Assembly (NCBI RefSeq): GCF_905147045.1
Contig: NC_065888.1
Location: 7,631,001-7,695,000 of the forward strand
Direction: 5' to 3'
Origin: Nymphalis io
Lineage: Eukaryota > Arthropoda > Insecta > Lepidoptera > Nymphalidae
DNA: 64,000 nucleotides
Positions within the stretch are counted from its first letter, which is position 1; each line of letters begins with the position of its first letter. This document shows positions 21,441 to 32,792 of the stretch, piece after piece. A program made the position numbers and the translations under genes. The notes below the pieces were generated by a model, which worked only from the letters and a program-made list of their open reading frames with translations, was not told the DNA's origin and ran no database searches.

Positions 21441-24010
21441 ATCAATGTATTTACATTATTCTAAATATTATTCATAAGTTCCTACTACAAGTTGTAAATA
21501 ATATATATTTTTTTTATTTATATCGAAATAAAACCTATATTTTGGCTGATATCCATTAAGTTTTTGACGCCATTTCTTGATTAAATTTAAGATGCAATAT
21601 AACAGATAATAACAAATATGCAAAACTTAATAGCTTATAAACATTTTTGCATGTAAAGTTATTAGCAAACTACAACAAATATATAAAAGTATTTGTCATG
21701 AAAAATATATATACAAAGCTGAAGCATGATTTTCTAAAGTTATGTTTTAAATGATAAATTTATAACGAAGAAACCTGCTAAGAAATTAAGTTTGTTGAGA
21801 AAAAAAAGTGTAAAGTCAGTGCTCTTGTCGAGGCGAGAATTTTAAATACGATTTCGCTATAAAAAGAATGTGAAGACTTAAGCTAGCGAGTTAGAAAAGG
21901 TTAAATTGGTCTTTCAAAGGTAACGCTGCACAATTTCTTTTTAATTATAAAAATATCTTCTTTCAGATTACACAGGAACCTAGCACTATTATCATTTAAA
22001 GTTTACAATATCAAAATAAAATATCGGTTAAGGTAATAATTATGTAAAGATACAAGTACAATATTAAAACGATAACAAACCTATTATTTTAATTTTTGAA
22101 ACGGATTCAATTTAGTGTCTGATAGATTTTTAGAAAAACCAATACTATATGAGAAGTGACTTTAGTATAATATAAACCAAAAATGCTCATTAAAATTATT
22201 AAATTTTTGAATAATGAAATTTTTACTTATTTAATCAAAGCCTCGTTATCAGAGACATTTATTTTCATTACGCATAAACAGCCATGTTAAAATTTATGAA
22301 TTAAAATTGAAGCTTAAACAATGTTTCGAATTCCTTATAACTAACAATGTTTATAATAATAATCACTTTCAAATTTTTAATAAATTAAATTATACTAATG
22401 TATTTAATATTTTACTCAATTCAGTTTTAATTATAGCGTTTCTCGAATCATGTCTATTTCATAGATCTATTTGACTCTAGCGATTTCGTAACATACATGT
22501 TATAATTCATATTATTATAACGGCTCGTAAAAACATAATTGTAAATCATTTTGTGCTACAACCATAAGACATACATTACCAAGAACTAAGTTAGACAGAT
22601 GTGAGGGAGCACAATAATGGGCTTACACGAAAAACTCACAAAAGATTCCTACGTGTGTATTATACATGATAAGTGAAGCGTTAGGGTCCCATAGTTGAAT
22701 GTGCGGAAATACCGACGTACATACATAATATGGATGTGTATACAATAATATATTAATAACTAACACGGGTAGAATAAGGATTTTTACCTCGTGTTATTTT
22801 TTTATATTATTCCAATGAGATTTATCCACTCGTACGATGCTAATAAATCTAACCGTAAGACCTATTTAATAACACTTTTATTGTGGATTATCATTTTTTT
22901 CATTTTTTTAAATTACTCCACACTGCAGAGTATAAACGACTATTTTGAATACGATTTTTTTTTAAATTAATAGTTATTTATATAGGCTTGGCCTTATAAC
23001 AAATAAAAAGACATCATAATAATATATATGTATTTATAAAAATATATAAATTATTAATTCTTATGCTGGCTCTACATTTAATAGCTGATGGATTAGCCCT
23101 ATTCTATTCTGTCACATGTATAATTCAAACTAAATACGGGATAACACCGCCAAATACAGCTAGTCAGGCAACAAACCTGAATTATTAATTATTTTAATTA
23201 AATAATATAGCTTACCTGTTTGTGGACGTGTCACATGAACGTTATTTAAGTAATCGATTTAGTAATATAATTATATAATTTACTATATGTTAAATACATG
23301 TAGTAGCTAGCGCTAAAATACAGTAAGATTTCATGAACATATAACGACTTTACTACATGTAATTTATTTATTTATTACATGTAATTACATGAAAATAATT
23401 TCTACAATAAAGTAGAAACAAAGAATACGATTTCATTTTTCATTTCTCAGACAATACAACACGTAGACATACAAATAATGTAATCTAATGGAAAAATCAT
23501 TAGCCTAGTCTGTTAGCATAAGTTCTTAAAAAGCCATCATAAACGGAAAAGCGTCGACGAACAGCAAATGATTAAAATGTATAGATACTGATTTCAGTTC
23601 GATTGTTTTAAGTTTGCGCAAAATTCTGTTCTTAATCACCTTGAAAATAGTACCTCTTAGCAGCACAAGAAGCATTAACGTTATACGAGTACTTCTAAAA
23701 TGGTAAATGGAAAAAGATTTATCACCTCTCTCGTTGAGGTTAAAATTAAATAACATACATGAGACGGTTGTTCGAGAGTTTTTAATGTTTTTCACATTTT
23801 ATCGTCTTATTCTTCATGTTTATATATAAAATCCTCTGTTCTGGTTTAATGATTATCAACACACATCTTTAGAGTTGAATTTTAGAGAAAAATGTTCTTG
23901 TTTTAGTTTTTTTAAGTGGTCTGCTAAATTTAATTTTTAATCTAATCGAGCCATTCAATGTGTATTTGTTTTTAGCACACCAAAACAAATGACGCACAAT
24001 GACAATTTAC
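21441..24010. other. AT-rich stretch, no gene seen
   Basis: No recognised gene. An 89-codon minus-strand frame at 23526-23795 has typical AT-rich composition and no start or splice support. A loose inverted repeat built on TTACATGTAAT lies near 23353-23383. Confidence 0.5.
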
Positions 24011-24100
24011 TGAGTCAACACGGGATTGAACCTGTGGGACAACATGGGATTCTCCCAAGATCTTCATCCTTAGAAGATATCAACTAGACTAACTGGCAAC
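24011..24100 (-). pseudogene. tRNA-like relic with a long variable arm
   Basis: The minus strand shows an A-box-like TTAGTCTAGTTGA and an anticodon-type stem ATCTTC/GAAGAT around the loop TAAGGAT. A variable-arm-like hairpin TGGGA/TCCCA and the B box GGTTCAATCCC follow. This is the layout of a class II tRNA (Leu/Ser type). Position 33 would be A instead of the invariant U, and the two acceptor strands do not pair. It is therefore a tRNA pseudogene or the head of a tRNA-derived SINE, not a functional tRNA. Confidence 0.5.
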
Positions 24101-24524
24101 TATAATTTCATATTAATAAGTCAATCAAATAATAAAGTTACTCTCACTTACTGTCAAATCTTATATCAATCTACTACAAAATAGTTTTGTATTTTTGGAT
24201 AATTCTACGAACAAGTGAAATTTCTGTTAGCGTGATTTAAGTTCAACTAAGAAACTTTCTGAGTAGCTACAAGCTGTATATATGCAATGGGATATCTGTG
24301 TCTATATATGCCCTTTCATATTTTTAAGTTATATATTTATTTCATAAATTTAATTAATTGTGGTCAGTAAGTGACTTGTCACACTCTGTCGACTGTTTGC
24401 GGACGCCTTGTGAAATTTTGTAGTGATTAAAAAAAACGCTTAACTTACATAACAAAATTACAAATTTTACATTTTTTTTATTTTTTATGATAACATTAAA
24501 TCATACTTGTCAGTGATTACTTAC

Positions 24525-24800
24525 ATTTTTAGGAGGATAGAGGAAGGGGGCTATCTTTTCGGCTCGGCCCTCCCACAGCCCCGACGCCTCGCGTGTCTTA
24601 TTTCAGACGGCCCTGAGGATGACGGTAGCCAGGATGGCCTCGCGCGACCGTACACACTAGCGAGGAGTGCAAGATTACCTTCGCCCCTGAGGAGAGCTCC
24701 GCCGAGCCACGAGTAGAGCAGCACGGGGGAGACCGCGAATGCGTTATATCAACACGATCTCCAATTCGTGCCGAGGACGGCCATCGCAGTCGTTATAGTT
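24525..24800. other. GC-rich insert, probably a mobile-element fragment
   Basis: Abruptly GC-rich (CGGCTCGGCCCTCCCACAGC, GGCCTCGCGCGACCGTACAC, CCGAGCCACGAGTAGAGCAG) between AT-rich flanks. It includes a strong acceptor-like TGTCTTATTTCAG. No conserved domain is readable in any frame, and I found no clean target duplication. Composition resembles the 3' regions of the R1-like LINEs here. A promoter island or exon of a host gene is the alternative. Confidence 0.4.
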
Positions 24801-27766
24801 AAATCTATTTTTTTTAACCCAGCACACTTTAATCCGCTTACCACTGCTACATTCATACCATACCCTGTCTACCTACGTTAGCGCCATTCTGGAAGATTTT
24901 TGTACTGTTACTCAGTGCTTACAGCTGGTAACTTTTTCAGCTTGTATATAAAATAGTCCTACTTACCTCTATCTTTTTGCTATTAATAAAGTGAGTTCGA
25001 ATATTTTTAATAAAATGGTAGTTATACAGGTATATTGAAGTTAACAGGTCGCTTATTTGAGGAAAAATTAAGAAGTTAATAATTGATGTAAATTACATGC
25101 ATAGTATGGCCTTGTACAATAAAAAGTTTCATGTAATTTAGGTAAAAACTAGATGCTTTAAGCTTACTCATAGAGTAATTAATCTCAATTGATTAAATTT
25201 TTTCACTTCTCTCGTCACCATTTCTGTCATCTGCTGTTGTTACCTGACTCCGAGAATCATAAGTAGCGTTCACATTAGCTTAATCAAACTTTTTGAAACT
25301 TACAAGACCAATTTAATTCCTGTTTATTATTGCCAACTTAGTCTCGGTACATTTAAATCGCAACCAATTAATATTTTTTACGAGATGATTGATGGGTGTA
25401 ACGAAGACGACCATGACATGAATGATGATGATTAATTCTTCGGATACGTTAAAATTTGTATGCACTGAGGTGCAAAGATTTAGTCGATCCTAGCTCAAGA
25501 TTGAAACGAGCGGACTCATACATGTGCAAACAACGACAGAAGTAATGCAATTTCCTCAACCACTCCTTGGGAAATAAGGTAGCCTTTTCGCTGGAAATTC
25601 GAAAATTCGTAGCATTTCTTTTTGGTTTATTTTATTCGTTTAACGTAAATAAAAGCAAAAGTGAATTAAGCACTTCTTATTGACATACTTCTGACAAAAA
25701 TACGCTTATTTTTTTATGTGACATACTATTTTTTAAATTTGGTTTCATAAATTTTTATTACGTAAATGCAAATATACAATTAATCACAATACAGCCCATC
25801 GAAATGGTTTGATGGATGAAGCGCTATTTGTTAATAAGCGAATAAAAAAGTACGACTATTTAAAATAAAAGTTTAAGCTTATTATGTTTATGTTAGTGAT
25901 TATATAATTCATTTCATTTGATCTATTTACTATCTATCAATTAATATTTCCTTAAATTACTTATTAAGCTTATATAATCACTAACTAGTATATGCGCTGT
26001 GTTATAGCTCCCCACTAACATACCATTCATTTAAATCTGCTAAATTGTGTCGAATATCTTTTAAAATTACATTGAAGATAAAGGACAACAATTTTTTTTT
26101 AACTATACACACATAATACAAAAAGATTGTAACATAAACATAACACCGCATACAGTAAGCATAACAGTAAGCATAAACTTATTTTTGAATTAGATGACAT
26201 TATTACTAATATTAAAATTATATATACTATTGTGTAATATTTAATGCTTATTGCACAAATGACGTATTACAACAAAACTACGGCGAGATTTATTTAAAAA
26301 AATAACGAAATCATTGAGTCGCCTTTTAGACTCTTGATTTAGTTAAATATCAATAAATATTTCAAGCGGCAGAACATTGTTATATTGTGAATAAAAAACA
26401 TTAATCAGAAAATGAAATGCATAAAATCACCAATGTAATGTCTATATTATAGTTATTATAATACTATTACTAGTTTTAATACTTCAGGACATATTTTGAA
26501 GATTTTTTTCTTATTAATAGGCATATGAACTCTCATAATAGTTGATACTTGAATTAAATACAAAGCGTTCTGCGTATTTAGTAATTTTTGTTTTTAGATA
26601 GCTCAATTAACTAATTTCGAACTATTGTATGTTTGGAGGTCCTTTGAACTGTACTATATGCATGTATTTCAGTTATTTTAGACACAGATCATATAATACG
26701 TTTAGATAATATCGAGCCTGTAGTGCCCTCTTGGGTTCTTGATAACATTACTGAAAGTTCCACGATTTGTTTTTATTAAATTCTGACTAGAATTATTAGC
26801 CATAGTAAGAGCATAATAAAATAAACTATTAGATATTTATTTTAATAATATAGCAGCCATTTTCCACCATTATGTAGCAGTTCATAGAAAAGGCTTGCCT
26901 TTCAGATTTCAAATATTACATGTGAATATTTTTAAGTAAAATAATTGGGACTTAAGGACTGGCACACGATTAAATTATGAGTACTCATACATTTTCACTA
27001 CGAGAAACATAAAAAAATAGCATTTTTTAACAAATGAAAAAATGGCTCTGGTATTTTGACAGGCGTTTGATTAATTTTTAATTTTCACTAATATTTACAA
27101 TTTGTTATAACTTTAAATGAGACAACAACAAATTATTTTTATTTTATAAGTATAATAACACATAAGCAATAGAAGATGTACAAACATTATTCGCTGAACT
27201 ACTGATCTTTACCAGACAACATTTAGCTATTAGAATCACAGAGGTCATGGAATTAGAGCAAAATTTTTACGATGTTCGTTTTTTTTTACAAGTATCCCCT
27301 AGAAGATCGACACGATAAAAAATGAGTCAAACATATTAATGTAGAGGAAATTAAGCATCATCGACAGCTTTATCTATCTATGATGCTGACTGTTGATGAC
27401 AAGTTTCTATTAAGCTCAACCAAGACAACCAGAAGAAGTGAACAGCCAAGAAAATAATATGGCGCTACAAATAACGAAATAATATATACATGCGCCGAAT
27501 TAGATGGAATGAAAGATAATCTTACTTGCGTAGAAATATGTTATAATCGCCCATCAATACCACATTTTATATTTTTATACTATGGTCTACGATTATAGTT
27601 ATTTTTTAAGAAACAAAATAAAATAAAAAAATTTTTGTTTAAATTTTTTTATGATATAATGAGACATTCGAAAATATAGAGGTTATTGGCATTTTTTGAT
27701 TTTTTTTTAATTAAAATAATAATGGCTAGTATACGTAGAAAGCAACGCAACGCTATCCCAGTTTAA

Positions 27767-27807
<41 letters not shown>

Positions 27808-28422
27808 GTACATGTATATATACAATGTATATATAAAGGTAGGTAAAAACTATTTCACAATTATTTATAACATGATTAAACTTAAACTTCGGACATATTA
27901 TGCTCGAAAGTAAATCGCTCGTACGAATCGTGTCAAAGGCAATATATCGCTTATTCCAAACCTACAGAGATATTCAGAAAATTACTGACAATTACGCCGA
28001 CAGCGTTATTTCGTCTTTCCTGTATTTTACATTAATGAGTACATCCAAATCGCATCTTTGTGAAATTTAACGTATATTTGCTACGAGTATGTAATTAATA
28101 ACGTTTAGTTATTTAATTTATTTATAATATAACATAACACAACTAAATAATATCAACTTTGAATTAAAAAAAAACAACTTTGAATAAAATCAACTACGTT
28201 CTGCTAGCTTTTTAGCTAACTAAAATAATTAAAAAAAGATCAATTTTATAGGATTTGGTTGTTATAGTTTTCTAAAAAAAAAATCATCTTCTCGACTTTA
28301 TTAAAAATTCCATGCAACAGCTGCATCGCAAAAATTGACATACATACAATTTGTTGAAAATATTGAATATTTAGTTCCTTTCATGTATACGACAGTAAAT
28401 AACCTAATTAAGTACAGATACG
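24801..28422. other. AT-rich stretch, no gene seen
   Basis: No recognised gene or full repeat. An 80-codon plus-strand stretch without stops (25193-25435) ends in an acidic run encoded partly by GAT repeats; it lacks a start codon and is likely chance. A TA microsatellite sits at 27771-27804 (separate entry). Confidence 0.5.
27771..27804. repeat. TA microsatellite with flanking AAAGGTA repeat
   Basis: (TA)17 run, followed by a short duplication in which ATATAAAGGTA occurs twice (about 27800-27842). Confidence 0.9.
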
Positions 28423-28436
28423 AAAGATGCATACAT

Positions 28437-29097
28437 TTTTTTTTCTCGAGGTGGAAAGGCATTTACGCCTCCCGCCCGGACACGACCGGGACGGGTATGT
28501 GGGACTCACGGGGCTTAAGGCCACCGTCCTACCCACTAAAACCTCCTCGTTTCCATCTCAACGTATGGTGGCGAGGTTACGGGAACGCGTTAGCACACCA
28601 CCGCGACCCCGCCTGCGGCCGTCGCTTTGGGTGAGCGACCCACCGGTTGTTTTTTATTGAGGTTTTCTCCTCATGGCCGGTGAAGGCAAAGCCCTCGGTC
28701 CCACCACAGGCTGGCGCCTGGATGGGGAAACGAGTTTGAGAAGGCGGTGACCAAAGTCTGTCCAACCAGCACCCGATACCGAAAAGCACTGAGCGAACCC
28801 GCCTCTCACTCCTCCTTCTACTCCTCCTCCTGTCTCCGGCAGCCCGAAAGGACTCCGGAGACTAACTCCTCCTCTCTCTCTCTCCGGCGGCCCAAAAGGA
28901 CCCCGGAGTCCTCCGACTTGCCACGAAGCCGCTCGCTGGTCCACTCTGCGCAACAGAGAAGTACCAGGAGCGGCCCGCGGCACTTCCACCGCGTCAGTCT
29001 CAACCGCGATCGACAAGCATTCCGGAAAAAACATCGGATTGCTGGTCGACCCCGTTGCCCAGGGTGCACCACGTGCAGGTGACTGACATGCATCCCT
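28437..29097 (-). mobile_element. R1-clade-like LINE, 5'-truncated, with 14-bp target-site duplication
   Basis: GC-rich insert exactly flanked by AAAGATGCATACAT at 28423-28436 and 29098-29111. The T run at its left edge is the poly(A) tail of a minus-strand element. Its 3' end shares the blocks TTTTAGTGGGTA and GAGTCCCACATACCC with the elements at 20.6, 32.5 and 57 kb. The rest differs, so it belongs to a related but distinct subfamily. Near 28822-28915 a unit reading CTCCGGAGTCCTTTCGGGC is present twice in tandem. The open frames of 70-126 codons on both strands reflect GC-richness. No reverse transcriptase motif is present in the retained 661 bp. Confidence 0.8.
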
Positions 29098-29111
29098 AAA
29101 GATGCATACAT

Positions 29112-29530
29112 AGTAATGTACCTATTTTATCTTTTTCGCGAAACATAAACTTAAATAACACAAGTTGAAACATTTGCAACTTAATAAAAATGTTCATAGG
29201 TTTAGTGTAGTGAGTCTGTTATTAAACTTTATTTTTGTCTAGTTTTCGAAATCGAGGACGAAGCAGAAATTTCTAATAAACAAAAATGATACCTAAAGAA
29301 CAAGATACCTAAGTAACAACGTCTCGGCTTTTCATTATCATTTTTATATCTGCATTTTATAAGGGCAACAATGTTATATAAATAAAACGATTTTAAAGAT
29401 TTTATGGTACAGACAGCGATCCGTTACATTTTTATTATATGTATAGATTAATGAATTTTGCAGGTTATATATAAAAAGGTAGCGAACTGTATGACATACG
29501 ATACGTAATTATTAAATATGATCATTTTTT
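29112..29530. other. AT-rich stretch, nothing seen
   Basis: No gene or repeat recognised. Confidence 0.5.
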
Positions 29531-29755
29531 ATGGTATAGGTAGGCGGACGAGCTTATGGGCTACCTGATGGTAAATGGTCGCCAGCGGTCATAGACATTT
29601 GCACTGTGAGAAATGTTAACCATCGCTTACATTACCAATGCGCCACCAACCTTGGGAACTAAGATGTTATGTCTCTTGTGCCTGTAATTACACTGGCTCA
29701 CTCACCCCTCGAACACGAAACCGGAACACAATAATACTGCTGTTACTGTATAATT
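29531..29755 (-). repeat. family B copy
   Basis: Starts GGTAGGCGGACGAGCTTATG and CTACCTGATGGTAAATGGTC. Then come CATTACCAATGCGCCACCAA, GAACTAAGATGTTATG, CACTGGCTCACTCACCCC and CCGGAACACAATAATACTGC. The segment from CTCACTCACCCCTCGAAC onward is repeated 490 bp further on at 30.2 kb. Confidence 0.8.
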
Positions 29756-30171
29756 GTCACAATTCCTAGTATAAACTTTATGTTTAATTGGAGGGATAAA
29801 TTACTACAATTCCTAATATTAGTAAATTCCTTAAAATGGAGATTGCTATTATAATAAAAAAATATATAGTGGATGTAACTCGAATGCATACAAACTCAAT
29901 AACTGAACTCACTCAAATTACATAGTGAAAAACACTGAAATTTCACAAATATAAAAAAATAATTTTATTGTATTTTGAGATACCTGCTGGTCCGGGCTTC
30001 CCTAACTATTGAATTACTAATCATAATTAACAACATTTTAAGGAAAAAGTAAAACAATAAATAAAATAATAGAAAAACTATCAAGATTGCTTAGTCACAG
30101 CGACAGCGTTGTGTCGTAAATACCTAATTTTGAAAAATATAATTTTTTGATAGGCCTCATTATATCGGCAC
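29756..30171. other. AT-rich stretch, nothing seen
   Basis: No gene or repeat recognised between the two family B segments. Confidence 0.5.
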
Positions 30172-30290
30172 GCTCGTCTAGGTAAGTTACCTAGGCTCAC
30201 TCACCCCTCGAACGCGAAACCGGAACACAATAATACTGCTGTTACTGTATTATTGTGTTCCGGACAACGGAATTGTGACAATAGTCCAAG
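30172..30290. repeat. rearranged family B fragment with a perfect 17-bp foldback
   Basis: CTCGTCTAGGTAAG (plus sense) is fused to GGCTCACTCACCCCTCGAAC (minus sense). It is followed by CCGGAACACAATAATAC (30220-30236), a 10-nt loop, and the exact complement (30247-30263). The fragment mixes both orientations of family B, as expected from an inverted duplication or template switch. Confidence 0.7.
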
Positions 30291-31531
30291 ATTTGAACCT
30301 GGGCTATTAGTATATAGCATAGCACTATTGGTCCTTATATGGTTTTGTATTACCTTTATATTTTTGTTTTTGTATTTATAAGAACGTTAGGTAAGTATTT
30401 TAAATAAAATTAATTATTTTGATTGAGTTTGCTTATATTTAATTATTTAACTTAAATTAAGAAAAAATCTACAATAGGTAGGCGCACTATACAGTTCACG
30501 CTCTGTCGTTTGACGTGGTTTGGCGCTTAACAATTCGGCATAAATCCTACCTCCAGAAGCGCTCGCGCAGTTCTGATTATTGAATTCAAACGCCAATGCG
30601 TCGGATTTTGTATTATTTTAGAGGTAGGCATAACGCTATTTCATTATGTGACATTTTCTACCATTTCACTCCACTGTAAGCCGCGAACTTCGTTCCAAAA
30701 ATGAAAATTTACCTTTATTCAGATGAATTAATTAAATTCCATTCAATAAATAATTAAATATTCCCAGGTACGAAAAGTATGCATTCAACAAATTTAAACT
30801 GTAATTTATTTGATTAACGGAGAAGAAATCACGCAGAACTTTAATGGCCTTTTCTCTAATGTTTTCTGCATTTTATCCAAATAGTATTCAGCACAAATAT
30901 TTAACAAGAATGAAGAATTTCGATTTCAAAGATAACTTAGTTTCTAGTACCTTTTAATAATACATTGCAAGGAATACAATAATTTACATATATTATGCAA
31001 ACTTAACCAACAAAATCCTTCTTCTTGAAAAGAGAGAAAACCTTTGTTCAGTAGTGAGACACGTTTAGTAAAAAAAACATTGCTTAACTGGTTATCTCAT
31101 GTACATTTGAGCACCATTTCTCTAAAAGCTAAAGAGCGAACTTTGACATAGATCCTATTATACATGCCATAGCGTTGAGCGTCTTGACCGAAAGAGTGTC
31201 TTATTCTTTGATCTACAACATTACATTATTACAAGTCAGTAGAGACCCGACAGTTTCCATTGATGTCTCGATCCAATCAAAGGTTGGCTCACAAGCGCAG
31301 AGAAAAGGAAGCAATTACATATATGTACATATACCATACGTATATGTGTCTCAAGGGGATATTGGTGTGCGGTTCCTTTCAATTACTCGTCTTCCCCTGG
31401 AGAATAGCATTGTTTTTTGGTCCTTTACAAATTGGAATTTGTTGATATAAATTCTTAATCAATCTTACTTCGAGATGTCACGAATAGAACATTATTGACG
31501 AAGTTGCGAGTTTAAAAATGCATTAGCTATT
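30291..31531. other. AT-rich stretch, no gene seen
   Basis: No recognised gene. A 91-codon plus-strand frame at 31175-31450 has no splice or start support. A slightly GC-richer stretch at 30480-30610 shows nothing recognisable. Confidence 0.5.
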
Positions 31532-31629
31532 CCCATTGGAGCAGCGTGGTGGAATAAGCTCCAAACCTTCTCCTCAAAAAGAGGAGAGGAGGCCTTTAGC
31601 CCAGCAGTGCGACATTCACAGGCTGTTAC
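31532..31629 (+). repeat. SINE family A, 3' half only
   Basis: Contains CCCATTGGAGCAGCGTGGTG through GAGGAGGCC to CACAGGCTGTTACGGT. The tRNA-like 5' half is absent, as expected for a 5'-truncated retrotransposed copy. Confidence 0.85.
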
Positions 31630-31965
31630 GGTACGATATTATTTTATTGATCGTTGAGAAGTAATTTGCATATCTAAGAAGATTTTTTTCTTGCGAACAA
31701 TGCTGGTTTTCAATCATTTTACTAAATATTTTAATTGACAACAGTTAATTATTAATAGAAAGAAATAGAAGAATATTACTTAGCTTTTATGTACTTTACA
31801 ATAATAACATTGCTTGCTCTTTCATCCTTTTAAATTGGTAGAATATTATGAACTGATTTAACAGAACCATAAATTGATTAAACCTAACTTTATCATTTTT
31901 GTCACATTAGAAATCAAATAAAGTGAACATATTTTTACCAACAATATCGTCTAGGGCAAAACTCT

Positions 31966-32779
31966 ACTCGCGAGCGATCCGCCCTGGGAACTCCAGGCAG
32001 AGGTGCTTGCGGAAGTTCACCGGTTCCGGGTGGAAACGAGGTCAAACGGCGTCCGTCCAGGGTCGGCGGAGGTTGAGCAAGTCAGGGCCCTAGCCCAGCG
32101 AGCCTTGATTCATAGGTGGGAGGAGGACCTGAGGTCCCCCTCGGCAGGCCTAGTGACAGTAGAGGCGGTCCGCCCCCACTTGAGTCGCTGGGTGGAACAG
32201 AGTCACGGCACACTCACATTCAGGTTGACGCAGGTACTTACCGGACACGGTTGTTTCGGACTGGATAGCGAGGCGGGAGGTAACACCCTCCTGCCATGAG
32301 TGTGGTGCGCCTTCGGACACAGCGTGCCACACTCTGATGGAGTGTGCTGCTTAAGGACCTCAGCGCCTGTCCCTGGCGGCCTTAGTCTCCTTCTGCGAAA
32401 ATGTCATGTCGCAATAGGAGGCAGCGGAGCGGGAGCGTGAGGAGAGGGCCTCCGCTGACTCGCTTCGCCGAAGAAGACCGGAGAGAAGGCGTCGGCGCTA
32501 TGCGCATCTTCTCCTCCCGCCCTAAGTGTTGCCGGGGTTAGGGGGTCTTTGTACCCTGAGAACCCCCTAGGATTTGGAGGCCTGCAGAGGCGGGCCAACC
32601 GTCGGGGCGTCACGGTAGTATGCGCAAGCGATCCCGTGACGCCCCTCGAAAAGGCGGTGTGGGTACCGCTGGTTTTTTAGTGGGTATTCCGGCACATACT
32701 CGGCGCCGGCAAGTCCCACATACCCCCCCACTTCAAGTGGGGGAAACGCGTAAACGCGTTTTTCCAGCGAAAAAAAAAA
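31966..32779 (+). mobile_element. R1-clade-like LINE, 5'-truncated, with 13-bp target-site duplication
   Basis: 814-bp insert flanked by AGGGCAAAACTCT at 31953-31965 and 32780-32792. It holds the C-terminal part of ORF2 (separate entry), a GC-rich 3' UTR (GGTTTTTTAGTGGGTATTCC, AAGTCCCACATACCCCCC, GCGTTTTTCCAGCG) and a poly(A) tail (about 32770-32780). Truncation and target duplication are the hallmarks of target-primed reverse transcription. R1-clade assignment rests on the ORF2 C-terminus. Confidence 0.88.
31967..32525 (+). pseudogene. broken ORF2 C-terminus of the R1-like LINE
   Basis: In the first frame the product reads ELQAEVLAEVHRFR, then WVEQSHGTLTFRLTQVLTGH and GCFG. This resembles the region after the reverse transcriptase domain in R1-clade LINEs. 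At about 32258 the frame shifts by +1. In the new frame it continues with a zinc finger CHECGAPSDTACHTLMEC (CX2CX8HX4C). It then shows the family's VSFCENVM block and a basic Arg-rich C-terminus ending at TAA 32523-32525. In-frame stops TAA (32352-32354) and TAG (32415-32417) also interrupt it. One frameshift plus two nonsense codons make it dead. The element would have encoded endonuclease and reverse transcriptase upstream, now lost. Confidence 0.8.
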
Positions 32780-32792
32780 AGGGCAAAACTCT

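Noticed and set aside
21223..21559. 103-codon plus and 71-codon minus frames
   Set aside because: Both are within a family C repeat; other copies do not keep the frames.
23526..23795. 89-codon minus-strand frame with a HLLFVDAFPFMM segment loosely like a polymerase motif
   Set aside because: The catalytic Asp-Asp of reverse transcriptases is missing and nothing else of the domain is present.
25193..25435. 80 codons without a stop on the plus strand, ending in an acidic run
   Set aside because: No start codon near the beginning; the acidic end comes from a short GAT repeat.
28335..29111. Several open frames of 70-126 codons on both strands
   Set aside because: All fall across a GC-rich, 5'-truncated LINE insert with a target duplication; openness follows from base composition.
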